Notes: a model not told the origin generated them from the letters alone. A stretch of 64,000 nt of DNA from Echria macrotheca (GCA_030411725.1 MU839837.1:620001-684000), one strand, 5' to 3'. Positions 34,715 to 46,670 are shown, numbered from the stretch's first letter. Numbers and translations: made by a program.

Positions 34715-37700
34715 CTACTGCTGCACCCCAAGCTGGTGCACAGGAAAGCCTGTGGCTATTATAAACTCCATAAACGAGACCCTTCCATCGCCTACAAGAT
34801 GATGAAGATAGTTGCCTTTCCTATCCCGCTCCTGTCCAGTCATGACCATTTGCCTGAGGTACTTATGGCCGCCGCCCATTATCAAGGGCATCATGGTGTT
34901 GCCCCAGACTTGCAACGCATCGTGGCGACTCATGCATGCTGCTTCGTCTAGAACCACTCCATGAGCCACATTATCTCTCCACTGTCGGAATGCCGGGATG
35001 TTCTCACTAGCCGCAGGGGTGGTGCAGAAGATGTCGGCGATGCTCAGGATCTCGATGAGGATCTGTCCCATCTCATCGTCTGTGATACCCAGCCCCGTAA
35101 ACGCGCCCTGCAACTTGCCCGTGACTATTGCCCGAATTCTGTCGAGTCGTGGGTCGGCGGCCAATTTCTCCCGCATCTCATGCAAGGCTGGCTTGTCGTC
35201 ACGGTGGAGCCTCATGCTCACAGCCTGGGTCACCCCAAGAAGGGCCAGAAACCAGCCAACGAGGGACAAATGAGGCTTCCATTTCGAGCCTTCCTTCCAG
35301 CCTTTGTTGACGGTTGCTTTGTCCAGGGCCTTGGGGCCATGCTGCAGCAGTGCCTTGAGCGCGGTGATCTCGTGATCCAACTTATAGCCGCGCACGACGA
35401 AGCAGCGACGGAAACGGGACGGGTCATCGGGTTGTTTCCCCGCGTTGGCCTGCTCAACTATGGCCGTAGTCACCCTGTGCAAACGAGCAGCAAGGTTGTC
35501 GACAGCGACGTCGGTAGGTCCGGAGGCGATAATCGGCGCGCCGCCTGTCTCGCTGAGACTTGCCTGCAGTGCAAGAGCGGCGGCAGACACAGTGGTGGTC
35601 TTGCCGAAGCCGGCGCCCTGAAAAATCATGAGTTAGGCATTGGAAACCTAAAGCTACCGTATCACTCCATTAAATTCAACTTTACTCTTGGACCGTGGAC
35701 GCCTCGAGGCACGCAAGGCCACACCACGCCACATCCACACAAGGCCTAGTGCGGTTCTAGGAAAGGACTAGACCTTGCTTTGCAAGGCCCTAGTCTGCTA
35801 CCGCTCTGCATCAGACGATTGCGAAGCGACCTCTGACTAAAACTCTGAGGCTGCTTTGCGTGGCTCGAGGGCGTGCACGATCCAAGAGTAGAGTTGAATT
35901 CAAGAGCAATGCGGTAGGTAACTGCAAGAACCGGGGAACTTACAGCTCTGATGATGCCAACTCCAAGGAACACGCGGCGTAGGTAGTTCCGGAATCGCTG
36001 TCGGTCGTCTTCCGGCAAAGTTTGGGCCACAATGGCATCGGCGAGGGCGGCAGGGAGCGTGCCGATGCAATCGAGAACGGGCAATTTGACCAGCGGCCTT
36101 CGGGCCATACCCGCCATTCCATCCACGATGTCTTCGGGATGGTTCATCCATTGCCAAAGGCCTTCTCCCCGCATGACGGTGCGTTGGAGCTCCATGATTC
36201 TCTCCAGCATGATCGCTTTGAACCCACGCCCCTCAAAATTCGAAGGACTGGCTCTCGGATGAAGAAGCCCAGCGGCTCGTACCTTTTGCTGTGCCTCCTT
36301 CAGACCAGCATCGAACACTAAGGCAGCGCAATTCTAGTGCTCTACGCCTTTGCGATCGGCCAGACTTCTGGTGGCGAAGGTGACCTCACGGAATTTGCTG
36401 TTGTCATCCGGCCGACGAACACGGAGGACTATCTCATCCTCGCTCGTAGGATGGTTCGTCTTGAGATCATCAAAACCAGCTGGATCGTTGACGATCTGGC
36501 AAGCCCACTTATCCGACGCAGCGCTGTTCTCGGGGCCGTCGAACAGATCGACCTCACACGACTCTTCCTTTGTCAGGTGCCTCCAAGCGGCGGCAAATTT
36601 TTCTCGATAAACCGAATTCGTCTCCATGATCAGAAAACAGTCGCTGTTACTGTTATCTGATGCTGGCACAAAGTATGCGGGGACGCGGGTCTTGCGGATC
36701 TCAATCGCGGCGTCGTCCAGCCACATGACATCCTGGACGGCAACTTGGGTTAGGACGGCTTGCAAGTCGTTGTCATTCTTGAATCTAATGCAAGAGTCAG
36801 TATGCGGCATGCCGACTGCGGACGGGCTGAGGCGCAACTTACGAAGTGGAAACTCGGTACTGCTTTGCCATCTTGTTCCGGGCAAGAATCGCCTTGAACT
36901 TTTCAACGGCTTTCTCGTCGTCCCACGAATGATCATCTCCGTAGGGGAAGCTGAATGGTGGACCAAGCTTATGGGGCACCCACTCATTGTCCCTGAAGGG
37001 CTCAAGACCCCGCGGAACGAGGATCCGAAACTGTCGGCAGCGGAGAAAATCCACCAGGCTGATGCCATCGACGATGTACCGGAGCTTCTCGGAGTCCATA
37101 ATCTCGTTCAACTCCACGTCGGGGCTGCGGAAAGGCATCCCGTAACCGACTATCTTGGCTTCTTGTCGGAGAGATACTTTAAGAAGAGTCCAGCGAGGTA
37201 CGTCGAGGGAAGACACAATGCCTAGAATGCCTCCGCTGAGCTCTTCCAAGACGAACTCATGATCACGAGGGAATTTCATCGCGATCTTCATGTCATCCTG
37301 TTGTGCCGCGTTCCCCGAGTCCCGAGCATCGGCGTTCCCTAGCCGCCTTGTTAGCAGAAGTTGTGGATGCTGAAGTCCAGTATTCGAACCAAGACGAATC
37401 AACTTACATGCATACTTGACACCGAAGCCGCTTTCAATATTGGCCTTTTGCCCGGGGCCTAGCGGAAATGACAAGATTAGGCCCGCCCATGGATCGGTAT
37501 CGTCGGCGCCATAACTGAGGACCAGGCGGGAATGGATCTTTGTCATGCCGTAGCCGCTGCCACAGGCGATGATGGAGTTGGCGCCACTCAAGACTATACA
37601 ATCTCTCGCGAAATTCTTATTCTTCCCTGGTGCCTTGGATGCGGAGGGATTGGCCGGGGCCGCTTTCTTGGTCTAATGGAGCGTAAGTGAGTGACCTGGA

Positions 37701-37739
37701 ACGATCCTATAACAAAGTGTGACTTACTGATTGAGACAT
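34715..37739 (-). pseudogene. SF1 helicase-like gene, N-terminal half, with in-frame stop
   Basis: Model complement(34715..35617, 35944..36784, 36843..37338, 37408..37672, 37728..37739), 838 codons, phases all consistent. A TAG at 36334-36336 lies in frame inside the fourth coding block (..KGVEH-stop-NCAALVFDAG..), so the gene is broken or needs readthrough. The N-terminal 500 codons are a family-specific region (FPLGPGQKAN, RKTRVPAYFVP). The last exon carries Walker A GAGFGKTTT, VVLDEAACM (Walker B, DEAA box) and GGGHKYLRQMV, matching the AAA_11 part of UPF1/DNA2-type SF1 helicases. It ends at ATGFPVHQLGVQQ-stop, before the AAA_12 half that relatives have. That missing half is represented, in relic form, at 47.6-49.1 kb. 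Confidence 0.72.
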
Positions 37740-38230
37740 CGTTTCTGTGTATAATTCCCGAAGGAAAAAACGCCAAGCTCAAGGGCCTGACAGATACCAG
37801 AAACGGCTTGGTCAACAGAAAATGGGGATGGGAGGCTGTGGGGGGCCGCGCAGACTTATCCAGCCCTGAGCCGCGTCAGTTCACCCAAACCGGGAATTCA
37901 ACTGAGGAAAATCCTCAGTGAAAAAAACACCAAGCCGAGAGGCCTGGTAACCGGTAAGGGTTCGCGTCAGCAGCTTGGTCGGTTCGTCTGGCTGCGATGC
38001 GGCTGTAGAGCGAAGGGTTGATCGAGCCTCGATCGACGCGAGCGAAGATGTAGGCTGAGGCCTACGAACGACTGACAGACACGAGAAAGCCTATCAACAC
38101 CTTTTTTTCCGAAAAAGAGAAATGTGGGAGCTGGATGGTGGTGCAGGCAATCAATGGTGTTGTTGAGTGGAAGAAATTTGTTGGAAGCAAGAGCCACAGA
38201 GTTTTGGCAAGTCCTCACTCACCGCAGCCC
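37740..38230 (-). repeat. 5' flank of the helicase-like gene, repeated at 46.4-47.6 kb
   Basis: Read on the minus strand, about 38200-37950 is clearly similar to 46400-46590 plus 47470-47590 on the plus strand (shared strings such as CTTGCTTCCAACAAAT, CCACCATCCAGCTCCCACAT, GTGTCTGTCAGTCGTTCG, CTTCGCTCGCGTCGATCGA and AAGCTGCTGACGCGA). It is probably the upstream/leader region of the helicase family and was duplicated with it. Confidence 0.75.
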
Positions 38231-39997
38231 CACTTCCCCCGCTGCCAGATAACAGGGACTGTTGCGATGCGATAACAATAACAGCAGAGATGCTTCGTTT
38301 GTGTCATGGGAGCCATTCTGGGATCCGGATCTCTTCTCTGCCCATAGGTACGGAGCCTCGCGAACGCTAAAAGAGGCGTCTGACAGGGTTGCACCCCCCT
38401 TTTGATCCGTATGTATCCCCTTGAAGATATTTTTTTCGCCTACATCCTCAAATACAAGCCCTCTGGGCGTATTAGCAATGGTAGGAGGGCCATTAATGAG
38501 GGCTTTTTGATCTATCAATTGCGTTCTTGAACCTTTATTTACCGGGCATAAGATATAAAAGGTCTCGACCTAACGCGTATCCAGGGATTTAGCGAATAAG
38601 CGTACCTAACGACAGAGTTCCTTATACCTTTACTTTTATCAGCCTTTAAAGTTTAAACCCCTATATATTTCCAAAACTGAGGATAATTCGGGCCCCAATC
38701 TTCGTCGTACCGTGGCTGCTGCTACAGGCACCGGTAGCAAAAGGGGGGTTCACCCCTATCAGATGCCATAAAAAGCGTCTCTCAAGAACCCGGTTCCTCC
38801 ACCGGATGATAGCTGGCTGGAAGAGTTGGACAGAAAGAGGACACCGATGAGGAGGGGAGGTTCATAGCAGACTTATGTTCGTATAGTTCAGGCTGTCAAA
38901 GAACAGATATTTGTTGCTAGTGCACCGTAGAGTCCTGACCACTTTTTGTGAATGAAGATATCGGTCAAGAAGTTGGCAAATTGCTATCCCCGTGAACCTT
39001 GACGTTTGCATGCCTCAGCGTCAGAGACGGGATCCCAGGGGTCTTTACTGGGAATTTCCTTTGCTGTAATTACGTTCCTTGTTCTAATGCATCTCCTAGA
39101 CCTTGAAGATCCATATCGAGATACGGGTATCTCCGCCAAGTTTTGCGGACGAACGCTAGCAAGCATTATAAATAGCAATCCTGGTAGGCAGCCTAGCTTT
39201 TATTGCAGCGGCAACGATTTCATTTACCCCGGTGTAACACAAACGGGCTGTATCCACCTTGCCGCCTTGACATGCTTTGGATGGCCTTTCCTGATTGGAT
39301 GGATATTTCTCGTGCCCCTGAATCGCGATCTTGTTGCGGTTCCCTGCTCCTAGGTGCTGGGCCGCAGTCGTGCTTGTCGAGGCCAGATTTTCTAGGGAAT
39401 TGTCCAGTCTGTTCACTGAAAATGGGCGAGCCCTGTCAGTCAAACCTGCGACAGAATGCAAAATCTTCGATTGCATCAGCCAAATTGACTCTTTCAGAAT
39501 GAAGAAGGTCGTATGGCCGCGAAGTCGGTTCATCAGATGTCTGGTTACCTAGAGTTCAAGGGCCCGTGAGAAGCAAAAACGAGAACAGGCTGTTCGCGCG
39601 AAATTGCTGCCAAAAACGGGCAAGCGGCGCAGACAAATTGACCCTTGGCATATCCTGCCAGTGTGGGGATCGCGAACAGAGCTCCCCGTTCGCGATAAGA
39701 TCTGGCCCTGAGGGCACAGCCACATCCTTGATATAACCAACTCCCTTGTCATAATATCGTGACTCCTCTTGTCGAATTTGAAGTTTTCCTCTCGAAAAAA
39801 TCATGAATGTCGTCAAGAAATGAGCAGACACTTCCCAGCGGAACACAAACCACCCATCAGGATTATTACACCTCTCACGATATCGAGTCGCTCCACGTCG
39901 AACGTGGAAGCCTGCAGCACCAAGCACCATACATCTCCCGCTGCAGAATTTCTCTGGCAAGGGCGAACTCAGAACAAGCTAGCCACGAACCGCAGAT
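38231..39997. other. Gene-free accessory sequence
   Basis: About 1.8 kb with only short overlapping open frames on both strands and AT-leaning patches around 38520-38700. No domain, RNA or element end was recognised. Confidence 0.4.
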
Positions 39998-40474
39998 ATG
40001 GGTCTCATACCACCGCCAACACACATGTTCCCGCGGCGGCAGAACGGGGGTAATTCGACATCACCGCTCCTATTCTTCGTGCTCATGGGTTTCCTCGTGG
40101 TCATCTTCGCCGGAATAATATTCTGCGTGGTCCGGTGCCTGTTGAGACGACGGGAACGCCGCCTCATCGCCGCAGCACAAATCGCCACAGGCGGTGTGGT
40201 CCACGAGTTTCGGCACCCCGACGACAGGCCGCCTCCGGTTGAGCTTGCCGCCCCGGTCACTCCGGCTGTCCGAGGAGCGGCAGCAGCGCCCGGGATAGAT
40301 GGGACGAACGTGCGTCCTGCCGAGGGCACGACATTGCAGGAGTTTTATGCGCCTCCAGCTGTCGCTCCGAGGACAACAACGGCGGGTTCGAGAATGAATG
40401 ATTTGTCGGCGGCTGCCGAGACGACTGTTCAAGAATTTTATGCTCCTCCGGTGCGGTCTCGGACGGGGAGATAG
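39998..40474 (+). CDS. Small single-pass membrane protein with repeated QEFYAPP motif
   Basis: Single exon, 158 aa. A short N-terminal segment (MGLIPPPTHMFPRRQNGG) precedes one strong membrane helix (LLFFVLMGFLVVIFAGIIF), then a basic stop-transfer run (RCLLRRRERR). The cytoplasmic or lumenal tail is Pro/Ala rich and contains two copies of T-L/V-Q-E-F-Y-A-P-P about 35 residues apart, the second near the C-terminus, suggesting a docking peptide. No signal peptide is evident. I recognise no family. The frame looks genuine because of the ordered helix-basic-repeat layout, but expression is unproven. Confidence 0.6.
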   Translation: MGLIPPPTHMFPRRQNGGNSTSPLLFFVLMGFLVVIFAGIIFCVVRCLLRRRERRLIAAAQIATGGVVHEFRHPDDRPPPVELAAPVTPAVRGAAAAPGIDGTNVRPAEGTTLQEFYAPPAVAPRTTTAGSRMNDLSAAAETTVQEFYAPPVRSRTGR

Positions 40475-42372
40475 TCAAATGTGCCGGATATCAAGAGACG
40501 GTACCGGTAGGCCTGCTGGGGATTCGCGGACGCGTCGAACGCGTCGAACGACGACCGGTTCCACATGTCGACGGGGACTTGGAGCAGGGGCGAACGATAA
40601 TTGACCTCGCCAGAGCGGTCATCTGCAATTACTATATTCCTAATAACGAGATTAGTTGGCGTCAATACCAGGGACCATCGATACTTCCTCAGGTGTGGCT
40701 TTGATCGTGGAATTGCGGGCGGGCAACGCGAGTCGGTGACTAGTATAGTTATCCGTTATGGCGTCGAGGAGATTTGAGGCCGTTACAATGGCGGCTCTAG
40801 AGACGCACTCCATTCCGATTTTGCACCAAGTTTGGTCTATCGTGGCGGCCGATACCAGCATTAACGGGCAAGACGGGGCAGACTTCTCGGCGGGAATAAG
40901 GCGGCAACGGAGCGAAGCGGTCTCCCGACTTCAACCCCCCACTCGTCTTGCCATTTGCCGTTCGGAAATAGTGTCGCCATGTGCCCAAGACTGCAAAAGT
41001 GGAACTGGCGGTTGAGAATACATAAAAGCATTCCTAAGGTTATTTCAACCTCGACAGCCTCGGATCGGGCCAGGTCCGGTTGTCGGCGACGCTGGGGACG
41101 GCGGGGTAGGGCCGGGTGAGACGGCGGGGACCGCCCACCAGCCCGAGCCGCTAAAAAACCGCGTCCAGCCCTAGCGCCCCGCCAAGGGCAACCGCCAACC
41201 TTATCGCATTCAATGACGAGTTGGCGTTCGTTATCTGACGCTTATCTCTGCCCACCACTCGCGGAGTTCGTACACTTGGCGATGCTTCAAAGTAGTAAAG
41301 GCGTCTTGGACGCCTTCATCCTTCCTCGGTAAATCCTTTCAGGGTCCAGATCCCCGGCCTCCTCCGTCGCTGTTCCAGCCTTTTGTGTCAGGGCGCTGGG
41401 TGTGGGTGTGTGGTGGCATGGTGCTCACGCGACGCGATGCGTTCGCGTATCAATTCCGCGTTGGATGGCAGCACATGGAGATATCACCCGTCGACCTGGT
41501 TGGCTTGAGAGAGGGTCCGATAAGTCCCCTTCAGCCACCGACGTTACCAAATGCGGTTTCCCCGCGGCGCTTCAGCGAGGCACCGTCAAACCGCGTGGCG
41601 AAACCATCTCTGCCCCCCACATTGGAGGAGCTGCTCGGTGGGCCGTCGTGGCCGTCAACCGAGCATGCGATCACGCCCAGGCGCGCAACCGGGTCAAAAC
41701 ACAGATAGTTTCGTAACTTGGCTGGTCTCTGTGGACAGGACGGCAGCGGATGAGCAAAATTAATGTCTCACGGAATCACGGGTCTGATGGACAGTTGATC
41801 GCTGGCCGTTGCCGATTGGGAAATGTGGAGGGATCCGCCGATACCCCGCAACGGAAGCTGGGGGCTGGCCGGCGACAGGCAAGCTTTGGGCTGACCTGAA
41901 AAGCTTTCCCTGGTGGCTGATGCAGAGCTGACCAGTGGCAGCGGCAAGCCGGCTCCGAGCGCTGGCCATCGGCTCCCCCCGCCATCCCACGCGCTGATCG
42001 AGACGATGGAGCTTGGAGCAGACTTTGCAGCTACCTGTGCGACCGAGGCCGCATCAACCGGCAGCTTGGCAGGTCTGGACAGGCTGTATGTACTCTGGGC
42101 CCGGGGAGATGCCCTGGGCCGGCTAGCCGCATTGGTAGAGGTGCCCTCCATCACGGCCCCGTCGATTTTGGGTCGCTGGGAGCTGTGGAGCTGCGTCAAG
42201 ATAAGCTCGACCGGGTTGGTCCTGGCCCGGGTCCGGCAGGTCGACTGCTAGTTTTGCATTTTGCATTTAAAAGTTCGAGCAGCCACCTCCGCGAAGCACT
42301 GACTCGATCTGTCCCGCATCTACGGTTCACTCTCATCCCAATCACGACACAGGTGCAGCACCGCCAGTCACA
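40475..42372. other. Gene-free region and purine-permease promoter
   Basis: Open frames up to about 143 codons exist on both strands but have skewed, low-complexity composition and no recognisable domain. The last few hundred bases should hold the promoter of the purine permease. Confidence 0.4.
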
Positions 42373-43513
42373 ATGGATGAGGATCACGGCCCCTCCCAGA
42401 TCGCCCCCGAAGCGGCCCCGCGGCGGACTGTTGGCGACCGCCTCCGGGCCGTCTCCAAGAAGTTCACCACGCGCGAGGGCCTCCTCGGCAACTACGACTA
42501 CGCCTTCCTCTTCCGCCCCAACCTCCCCTTCATGAAGAAGTCGGACAAGCCCCAGCCCTTCTTCGGCCTCAATGACCATATGCCCGTCTTCCTCGGCCTG
42601 CTGCTGGGCTTCCAGCATGCCCTGGCCATGTTGGCCGGCATTATCACCCCGCCCATCATCATGAGCGGCGCCGGCGGTGTGAACCTGCCCCCCGACCAGA
42701 CCCAGTACCTGGTGTCAACCGCCCTGATCGTGTCTGGGTTGCTATCCTCCATCCAGATCACGAGGTTCCACATCTGGAAGACTCCGTACGTGTATTTTCG
42801 GTGTGGCATTGACCTAGCTAATGCGTCCCAGCTATTACGTTGGCACTGGCCTTATCTCCGTCGTCGGTATCTCGTTCGCCATCATCCCGGTCGCCACCGG
42901 CGCCTTCAAGCAGATGTATGCAAACGGCTTCTGCCCCTCCGCCGCCGACGGCACTCCCCTCCCCTGCCCCGCCGGGTACGGTGCGATTTGCGGAACAGCG
43001 GCCTGCTGCGCCCTGCTCGAAATCCTCTTGTCGTTCACGCCGCCCAAGGCGCTCTTGCGCATCTTCCCGCCGCTCGTGACCGGCCCTACTGTCATGTTGA
43101 TCGGTATCAGCCTGATCCAGTCCGGCTTCCAGAACTGGGCTGGCGGAGCCGGTTTGTGCTCTGATCCCAATCCCCTGGAATTTTTCGCCCGATGCCCCGA
43201 TATTACGGCCCCACATGCTCTGCCGTGGGGCTCCGCCGAGTACCTCGGTCTCGGGTTTTCGGTCTTCGTCACCATCATCCTCTGCGAGCGGTTTGGCGCC
43301 CCGATCATGAAGTCAACCAGCGTCGTCATCGGCCTGCTCGTCGGCTGCATCATTGCCGCCGCCACGGGCTACTTTGACCGCAGCAGCATTGACTCGGCCC
43401 CCGCTGCATCGTTCATCTGGGTCAAGACGTTCCCTCTAACCGTGTATGGCCCATTGGTTCTTCCAATGCTTGCCGTATTTGTACGTGCTTGCGTCCCCCC
43501 CCAACCCTTTTTT

Positions 43514-43545
<32 letters not shown>

Positions 43546-44281
43546 CATGGCTGACTTAAAACAGACAATCTGTGCCGTGGAGTGTATCGGAGATATAACA
43601 GCGTCCTGCGATGTCTCTCGTATCGAGGTTGAAGGCAAGGTCTACGAGAGCCGCATCCAGGGTGGTGTGTTGGCCGATGGCATCAACGGAATCATCGCCG
43701 CCCTGTGCACCATCACCCCGATGACCACCTTCGCCCAAAACAACGGCGTGATAGCTTTAACTCGATGCGCTAATCGCTCGGCGGGCTACTGGGCGTGCTT
43801 CTTTTTGGTTATTATGGGTGTTTTTGCCAAGTTTGCGGCCGCCCTTGTCGCCATCCCCTCGTCCGTCATCGGTGGTATGACGACATTTTTGTTCTGCGCC
43901 GTCGCCGTGTCTGGCATCGCCATTATCGCTCGCGGCGTGCCTTTCAACAGGAGAAACAGATTCATCCTAACGTGTGCTTTGTCAATCGGATATGGGGCCA
44001 CCTTACTACCTAGCTATTTCGAGCATGTCTTTACCTACCAGGGTGACAACAAGAGCCTCCGCGGTTTCTTGGATGCCATCAACCTCATCATGGAGACAGG
44101 TTTCGTCATCACGGCCTTCATCTCGGCCATTCTCAACCTCACGCTTCCGGTTGAACTCGAGGACACGGTCGCCGTTGATGCGCCCGCCGACCAGCCCGTT
44201 GACGCTGTGGTGCCGACCCCGGCGGTCGAAAAGACGCGGGAGAGCGACGATGTGGAGAGCAAGGCCGGGAAGATGGCCTAA
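42373..44281 (+). CDS. Purine permease, nucleobase-ascorbate transporter (UapA/UapC type)
   Basis: Exons 42373..42785, 42832..43480, 43565..44281, 592 aa, all phases consistent. The NAT/NCS2 signature is present as QNNGVIALTR, and the upstream CVECIGDITAS segment is typical. The protein has about 12-14 membrane helices, starting with GLLLGFQHALAMLAGIITPP, and a hydrophilic N-terminus with the acidic/Phe motifs (LRPNLPF-like) needed for membrane traffic. It would import xanthine, uric acid or other purines by H+ symport at the plasma membrane. The second intron contains a run of about 28 A residues, but its branch site CTGAC and acceptor CAG lie beyond it. The C-terminal tail is acidic. A fragment similar to exon 3 lies about 1 kb downstream on the opposite strand. 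Confidence 0.92.
43518..43545 (+). repeat. Poly-A run inside the last intron of the purine permease
   Basis: About 28 consecutive A residues preceded by poly-T and poly-C runs, directly upstream of the branch site. The exact length is uncertain, as homopolymers are error-prone. Confidence 0.8.
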
Positions 44282-44923
44282 TGATGTACCCAACATATTG
44301 GATTATGACGACGCATTGATACCCCCTATGCTACATAACCGGGAGCGAATGCGATGAACCGGGTGGACTTGTATACATGTTTTATGAAAAAGTTTTGGTT
44401 ATTGTTTAACTTTCTGCGAGTGTCTCGTGCCGTGCCTCCTGTTCTTTGCTCCGTTTTTGCAGCTGAACTGAGACAGGAACTCGTTGCGTTGTGATATAGG
44501 AACCTTCGGCGGTCCCCCGGTGGTCCCCGGGGGGGGGGGGGGTTGAAGCCCCTATTTATCGGAGCCGGATCCCTAACCCTAGCACAGGTATTTAGGGTCC
44601 CTCCGGACCTCCTTTCTACCGGAGAACATTTATAAGGTATCTTCATCCTCTTTCCGCTCCCTCACAATGTGACCGTATTATGTTTCTTGAGGTTAAACTG
44701 AAACTCAAACGCAATATCGCAATATTCGCAGCGAAATAGTCCATCCCCATGCTCGATGCGTCCGTTGCCTATGGCGACCGCATCATTATGCGCCGGTACC
44801 GATGCTGCATCGCGGCTTTCTTGGTCCCATGCATACAAGTATTTTTGGTATTCTGCTCACGACCCGGGCCCACACAGGCATGTATTGTACAAGTCTTCCA
44901 CGAAGAAGATAGAGGCTGATCCC
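44282..44923. other. Downstream region of the purine permease
   Basis: 3' flank. It contains a G run (about 44528-44541) and CCCTAACCCTA at about 44571. No gene seen. Confidence 0.4.
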
Positions 44924-45841
44924 CAATAGATGCTGGGGCACCAGACAGCACCCCAACAAAAAGAAGATGAGAAAAGGGGGTCTATTGTGGTGGGAGCCGA
45001 AGCCTCCCTGGGCATTAGGAAAAAGAAGCTATCTACAGGTGGAAAAACTGACAGGACCTTAAATAGCTGCTGGCACGCTGCGCGTACCTATCTCCCCGCT
45101 AACTGCAACCGTACCACATGTCAGGTACCTATGCTACCTCACACTAAGTTAACATAATCGAAAGATCGTTAATATGCTTATCTAAATTGACATTCTTCTA
45201 AATCAAAGGAACAACCTGACAAGAGGTGTACAGAATATCGATGATGCCGTTGATGGCATCGGCCGACACAATACCCTGGTGATGGCTCTCGTAGATGTTG
45301 CCTTCAGCCTCGAGACGAGAGACATCGCAGGACATCGCACAATGCCGTTACATAGCCTGTTGAAGGCATTGACCGCTGGCATCACCAATTGACATCAGGT
45401 AATAGCCGATATCTCCGGAGATAACTTCCCAGGGTAATATAATATTAAGACTTATTTATATTTTGAAGGGGAGATCGAGAGGCGCGATCAAGTACCTATC
45501 GATGGACAGAGGTCCAAATCCCAGGGACCAAGATGGCTCCCAGGACACCACGTACTTGCCCATTCTGCGGAGGGCCCCTGCGGGGCCCTTCCCCCGACGC
45601 TAACTGGTAACAACAACAACCCACTTGCCCATCTCGCCGACAAAAGAGGCTACTCGTGGCCCAGCATGTTCGATGCTGCACGCGCAGCGTGCCAGCAGCT
45701 AAATAAGGTCCTGTCAGTTTTTCCACCTGTAGATAGCTTCTTTTTCCTAATGCCCAGGGAGGCTTCGGCTCCCACCACAATAGACCCCCTTTTCTCATCT
45801 TCTTTTTGTTGGGGTGCTGTCTGGTGCCCCAGCATCTATTG
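44924..45841. mobile_element. Inverted-repeat element (162-bp arms) with internal permease fragment
   Basis: 44924-45085 and 45680-45841 are near-perfect reverse complements (I see two mismatches). They enclose about 594 bp. No transposase or target-site duplication was found. Inside, 45222-45333 on the minus strand resembles the start of exon 3 of the adjacent purine permease. The arrangement is that of a non-autonomous terminal-inverted-repeat element with a captured gene fragment. A simple inverted duplication without transposition is the alternative. Confidence 0.65.
45222..45333 (-). pseudogene. Fragment similar to a purine-permease exon
   Basis: Read on the minus strand, this stretch gives CDVSRLEAEGNIYES and SADAINGIID, which parallel CDVSRIEVEGKVYES and LADGINGIIA in the intact gene at 43.6 kb. 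DNA similarity is high but not identical, with substitutions throughout, so it is either an old copy or derives from a paralogue. Confidence 0.75.
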
Positions 45842-46235
45842 TCTGCCACCTGTGGAAAACACCTCAGGATCAGGGCTTTTCGGAGTACAAACATGTATTG
45901 ATTTGGGGATGTGTGGCCGCGTGTATGGCCGCGCGTAGCGCAGCCGTTGCTTGCAGCCGCATGTCTACCTGCCAGCCCACATATCCACCGGGTTAGTAGA
46001 TAAAAAGGGGTCTGTTTTTCTCAGTCGTAGATAGATTTCCTATACCACAACCCAGCTGGGGGAGCCTTCGGCTCCCACAGCAATCGACACCCCCTTTTTT
46101 GTGGCCTAGCACTACGTTCAGAGTGAAACCCCAATTTAATATCAACTCGATATCTCTCCCAGACTCCCACTTTGAGGAGGGCCCCTGCGGGTCCATCCCC
46201 CCCGCGTCTCCTAAGAAATTGCAACAACAATCCCA
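45550..46235. repeat. Divergent repeats of hairpin-rich GC motifs
   Basis: 45560-45630 and 46170-46230 share GAGGGCCCCTGCGGG followed by a C-rich run and ACAACAACAA. 45721-45800 and 46015-46095 share TAGATAG, CTTCGGCTCCCA and CCCCCTTTT. GGGCCCCTGCGGGGCCC (around 45568) and GGGAGCCTTCGGCTCCC (46061-46077) are self-complementary hairpins. Together these suggest a small repeat family, possibly with an organellar source. Confidence 0.6.
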
Positions 46236-46399
46236 GACTCCTTAAATTCAGGTCTCCTTTTACGCAAGAGTTTCGGGGATAGCTTTGCAGTTTGCAGACT
46301 CGCGTTTTACGGTAATAACTAATTCAGACCGGCAAATCGCTTACATCCTTTGGCAATTTGCATCGAAGAGGATTTGCGGTAACAGGGCACCTCAATGTA

Positions 46400-46590
46400 G
46401 CAAGAATCTCGGGCTCTTGCTTCCAACAAATCTCTTCCCCCACTCTACAACACCCTAGATTTCCTAGACCACCATCCAGCTCCCACATTTCTTCCTTTTC
46501 GGAAGAAAGAAAATTTGTTGATAGGCTTCTTTGTGTCTGTCAGTCGTTCGCCGGGTTCGTTGGACTCGGCCTACGTATTTTCATATCGTA
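46400..46590 (+). repeat. Partial copy of the helicase 5' flank, left piece
   Basis: Matches the minus strand of about 38200-38050. The right piece of the same flank resumes at about 47470, so about 880 bp has been inserted or rearranged between them. Confidence 0.72.
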
Positions 46591-46670
46591 TCGTCAGGCA
46601 GTTTTATCCATCCAAACACCACCAAAACAAAAACTCGCAATAACCAACAAAACCGGATATTGCCTACAAA

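Noticed and set aside
41385..42251. Several 100-140-codon frames on both strands
   Set aside because: Low-complexity composition and mutual overlap; they look like GC-rich promoter sequence of the purine permease.
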